Position numbers and translations under genes: made by a program. 6,368 nt of DNA from Litoreibacter sp. (GTDB taxonomy: Bacteria; Pseudomonadota; Alphaproteobacteria; Rhodobacterales; Rhodobacteraceae), in contig JABDPP010000343.1 in the NCBI GenBank assembly GCA_013042765.1, positions 1-6,368 of the forward strand, read 5' to 3'. Below are positions 5,610 to 6,368 of the stretch, one piece after another. Each line of letters starts with the position of its first letter. The first letter of the stretch is position 1. A model generated the notes under the pieces. The model was given only the letters and a program-made list of their open reading frames with translations, searched no databases and was not told where the DNA came from.

Positions 5610-6368
5610 ATGAGCGACTCAGTAACACTTCCCGAAGCCTCCTGGCCCGAGCTACAGCCCGGCTGGGTCTGGCTATGCGGCGCGGGCCCCGGCGATCCGG
5701 GCTTGCTGACCCTGCATGCGCTCAACGCACTGCGGCAAGCCGATGTGATCGTCTATGACGCCCTTGTACAAGAGGACATTCTGAGTTGGGCTCCACAGGC
5801 CGAGCATATCTATGCCGGCAAGCGCGGCGGCAAGCCTTCAGCCAAGCAACGCGATATCTCGCTCAGGTTGGTGGAACTCGCCCGCGCCGGCCGGCGTGTT
5901 TTGCGCCTGAAAGGCGGTGACCCGTTCGTCTTTGGGCGCGGCGGCGAGGAAGCACAATCGCTCGTCCAGCACGGTGTTCCGATCCGGATCATCCCGGGCA
6001 TCAGCGCCGGGATCGGCGGGCTGGCCTATGCGGGTATTCCCGTGACCCATCGCGACGTGAACCAGTCCGTCACCTTTGTGACCGGTCACGACCAGTCCGG
6101 AAACACACCTTCGTCGCTGGATTGGCAAGCGATTGCAAAGGGTTCCCAGGTGATCGTGATCTATATGGGCATGAAGCATATTGCGCGAATCTCAAAGGCC
6201 CTGCTGGACGCCGGTCGACCTGCATCCGAACCGGTCGGCATCGTGACCACCGCAACAACCCACTCGCAGCAGGTTCTTGAAACAACGCTCGGCACGATTG
6301 TTGCAGATATCGAGGTCAGCGGGCTGGAACCACCGGCCATCATTTGCGTCGGTCGCTCGGTCATGATG
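5610..6368 (+). CDS. cobA: Uroporphyrinogen-III C-methyltransferase (SUMT), C-terminus cut by window edge
   Basis: This cytoplasmic enzyme transfers two methyl groups from S-adenosylmethionine to C2 and C7 of uroporphyrinogen III, making precorrin-2, the branch point to cobalamin and sirohaem. 253 codons are visible with no stop, and the family is about 250-280 residues, so only the tail is missing. Seen directly: the SAM-binding signature WLCGAGPGDPGLLTLHA (21-37), YDAL (49-52), GKRGGKPSAKQRDI (70-83), the SUMT signature RLKGGDPFVFGRGGEEA (99-115), IIPGISAG (127-134), YAGIPVTHR (140-148), FVTGH (156-160) and YMGM (185-188). There is a short N-terminal extension of about 18 residues before the fold. 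ATG at 5610 is chosen; another ATG at 5603 is out of frame. Single-domain architecture, without the CysG oxidase/chelatase half, and divergence from cbiD support a cobalamin role over a purely sirohaem one. Confidence 0.94.
   Translation, partial: MSDSVTLPEASWPELQPGWVWLCGAGPGDPGLLTLHALNALRQADVIVYDALVQEDILSWAPQAEHIYAGKRGGKPSAKQRDISLRLVELARAGRRVLRLKGGDPFVFGRGGEEAQSLVQHGVPIRIIPGISAGIGGLAYAGIPVTHRDVNQSVTFVTGHDQSGNTPSSLDWQAIAKGSQVIVIYMGMKHIARISKALLDAGRPASEPVGIVTTATTHSQQVLETTLGTIVADIEVSGLEPPAIICVGRSVMM

Overview
The window looks like the chromosome of an alphaproteobacterium, most likely a Rhodobacterales/Roseobacter-type marine or soil bacterium. Base composition is moderately GC-rich (about 60% by eye). 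The evidence is the protein style: an alphaproteobacterial glucose-6-phosphate dehydrogenase N-terminus, a short HNH endonuclease typical of that class, and an aerobe-style cobalamin gene neighbourhood that includes cobK and a CbiD-type C1-methyltransferase. Lineage is inferred from recognition only; no search was run.

Layout. The left edge (1-465, minus) holds the N-terminal third of zwf, running off the window. Its upstream region carries a perfect 14-bp palindrome of LacI-family operator type. A divergent plus-strand gene (660-1619) encodes an orphan radical SAM protein with a second cysteine-rich region at its C-terminus. It converges, with only 18 bp between stop codons, on a minus-strand HNH endonuclease gene (1638-2222). 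That gene has its own recognisable sigma-70-type promoter and a small GC-rich inverted repeat in the predicted leader. From 5512 down to 2418 a tightly packed minus-strand operon follows: cbiD, cobK, an AlkA-like 3-methyladenine DNA glycosylase gene and an alpha/beta-hydrolase (carboxylesterase/phospholipase) gene. Every junction in it overlaps (4, 14 and 4 bp). Divergent from cbiD across a 97-bp gap is cobA (5610 to the right edge), which lacks only its last residues.

How the genes fit together. CobA (uroporphyrinogen III to precorrin-2), CbiD (C1 methylation) and CobK (reduction of the macrocycle) are corrin-ring steps of vitamin B12 synthesis, so 4445-6368 is the edge of a cobalamin locus. 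The glycosylase and hydrolase appear to be passengers co-transcribed with it. zwf feeds the Entner-Doudoroff/pentose phosphate routes and is separately controlled. The radical SAM and HNH genes have no evident link to either pathway.

No tRNA, rRNA, CRISPR array, insertion sequence or B12 riboswitch was recognised. I see no convincing new multi-gene system. The items most worth a second look are the orphan radical SAM protein, the possible pair of leaderless divergent cob promoters, the zwf palindrome, and the translational coupling of DNA repair to cobalamin genes.
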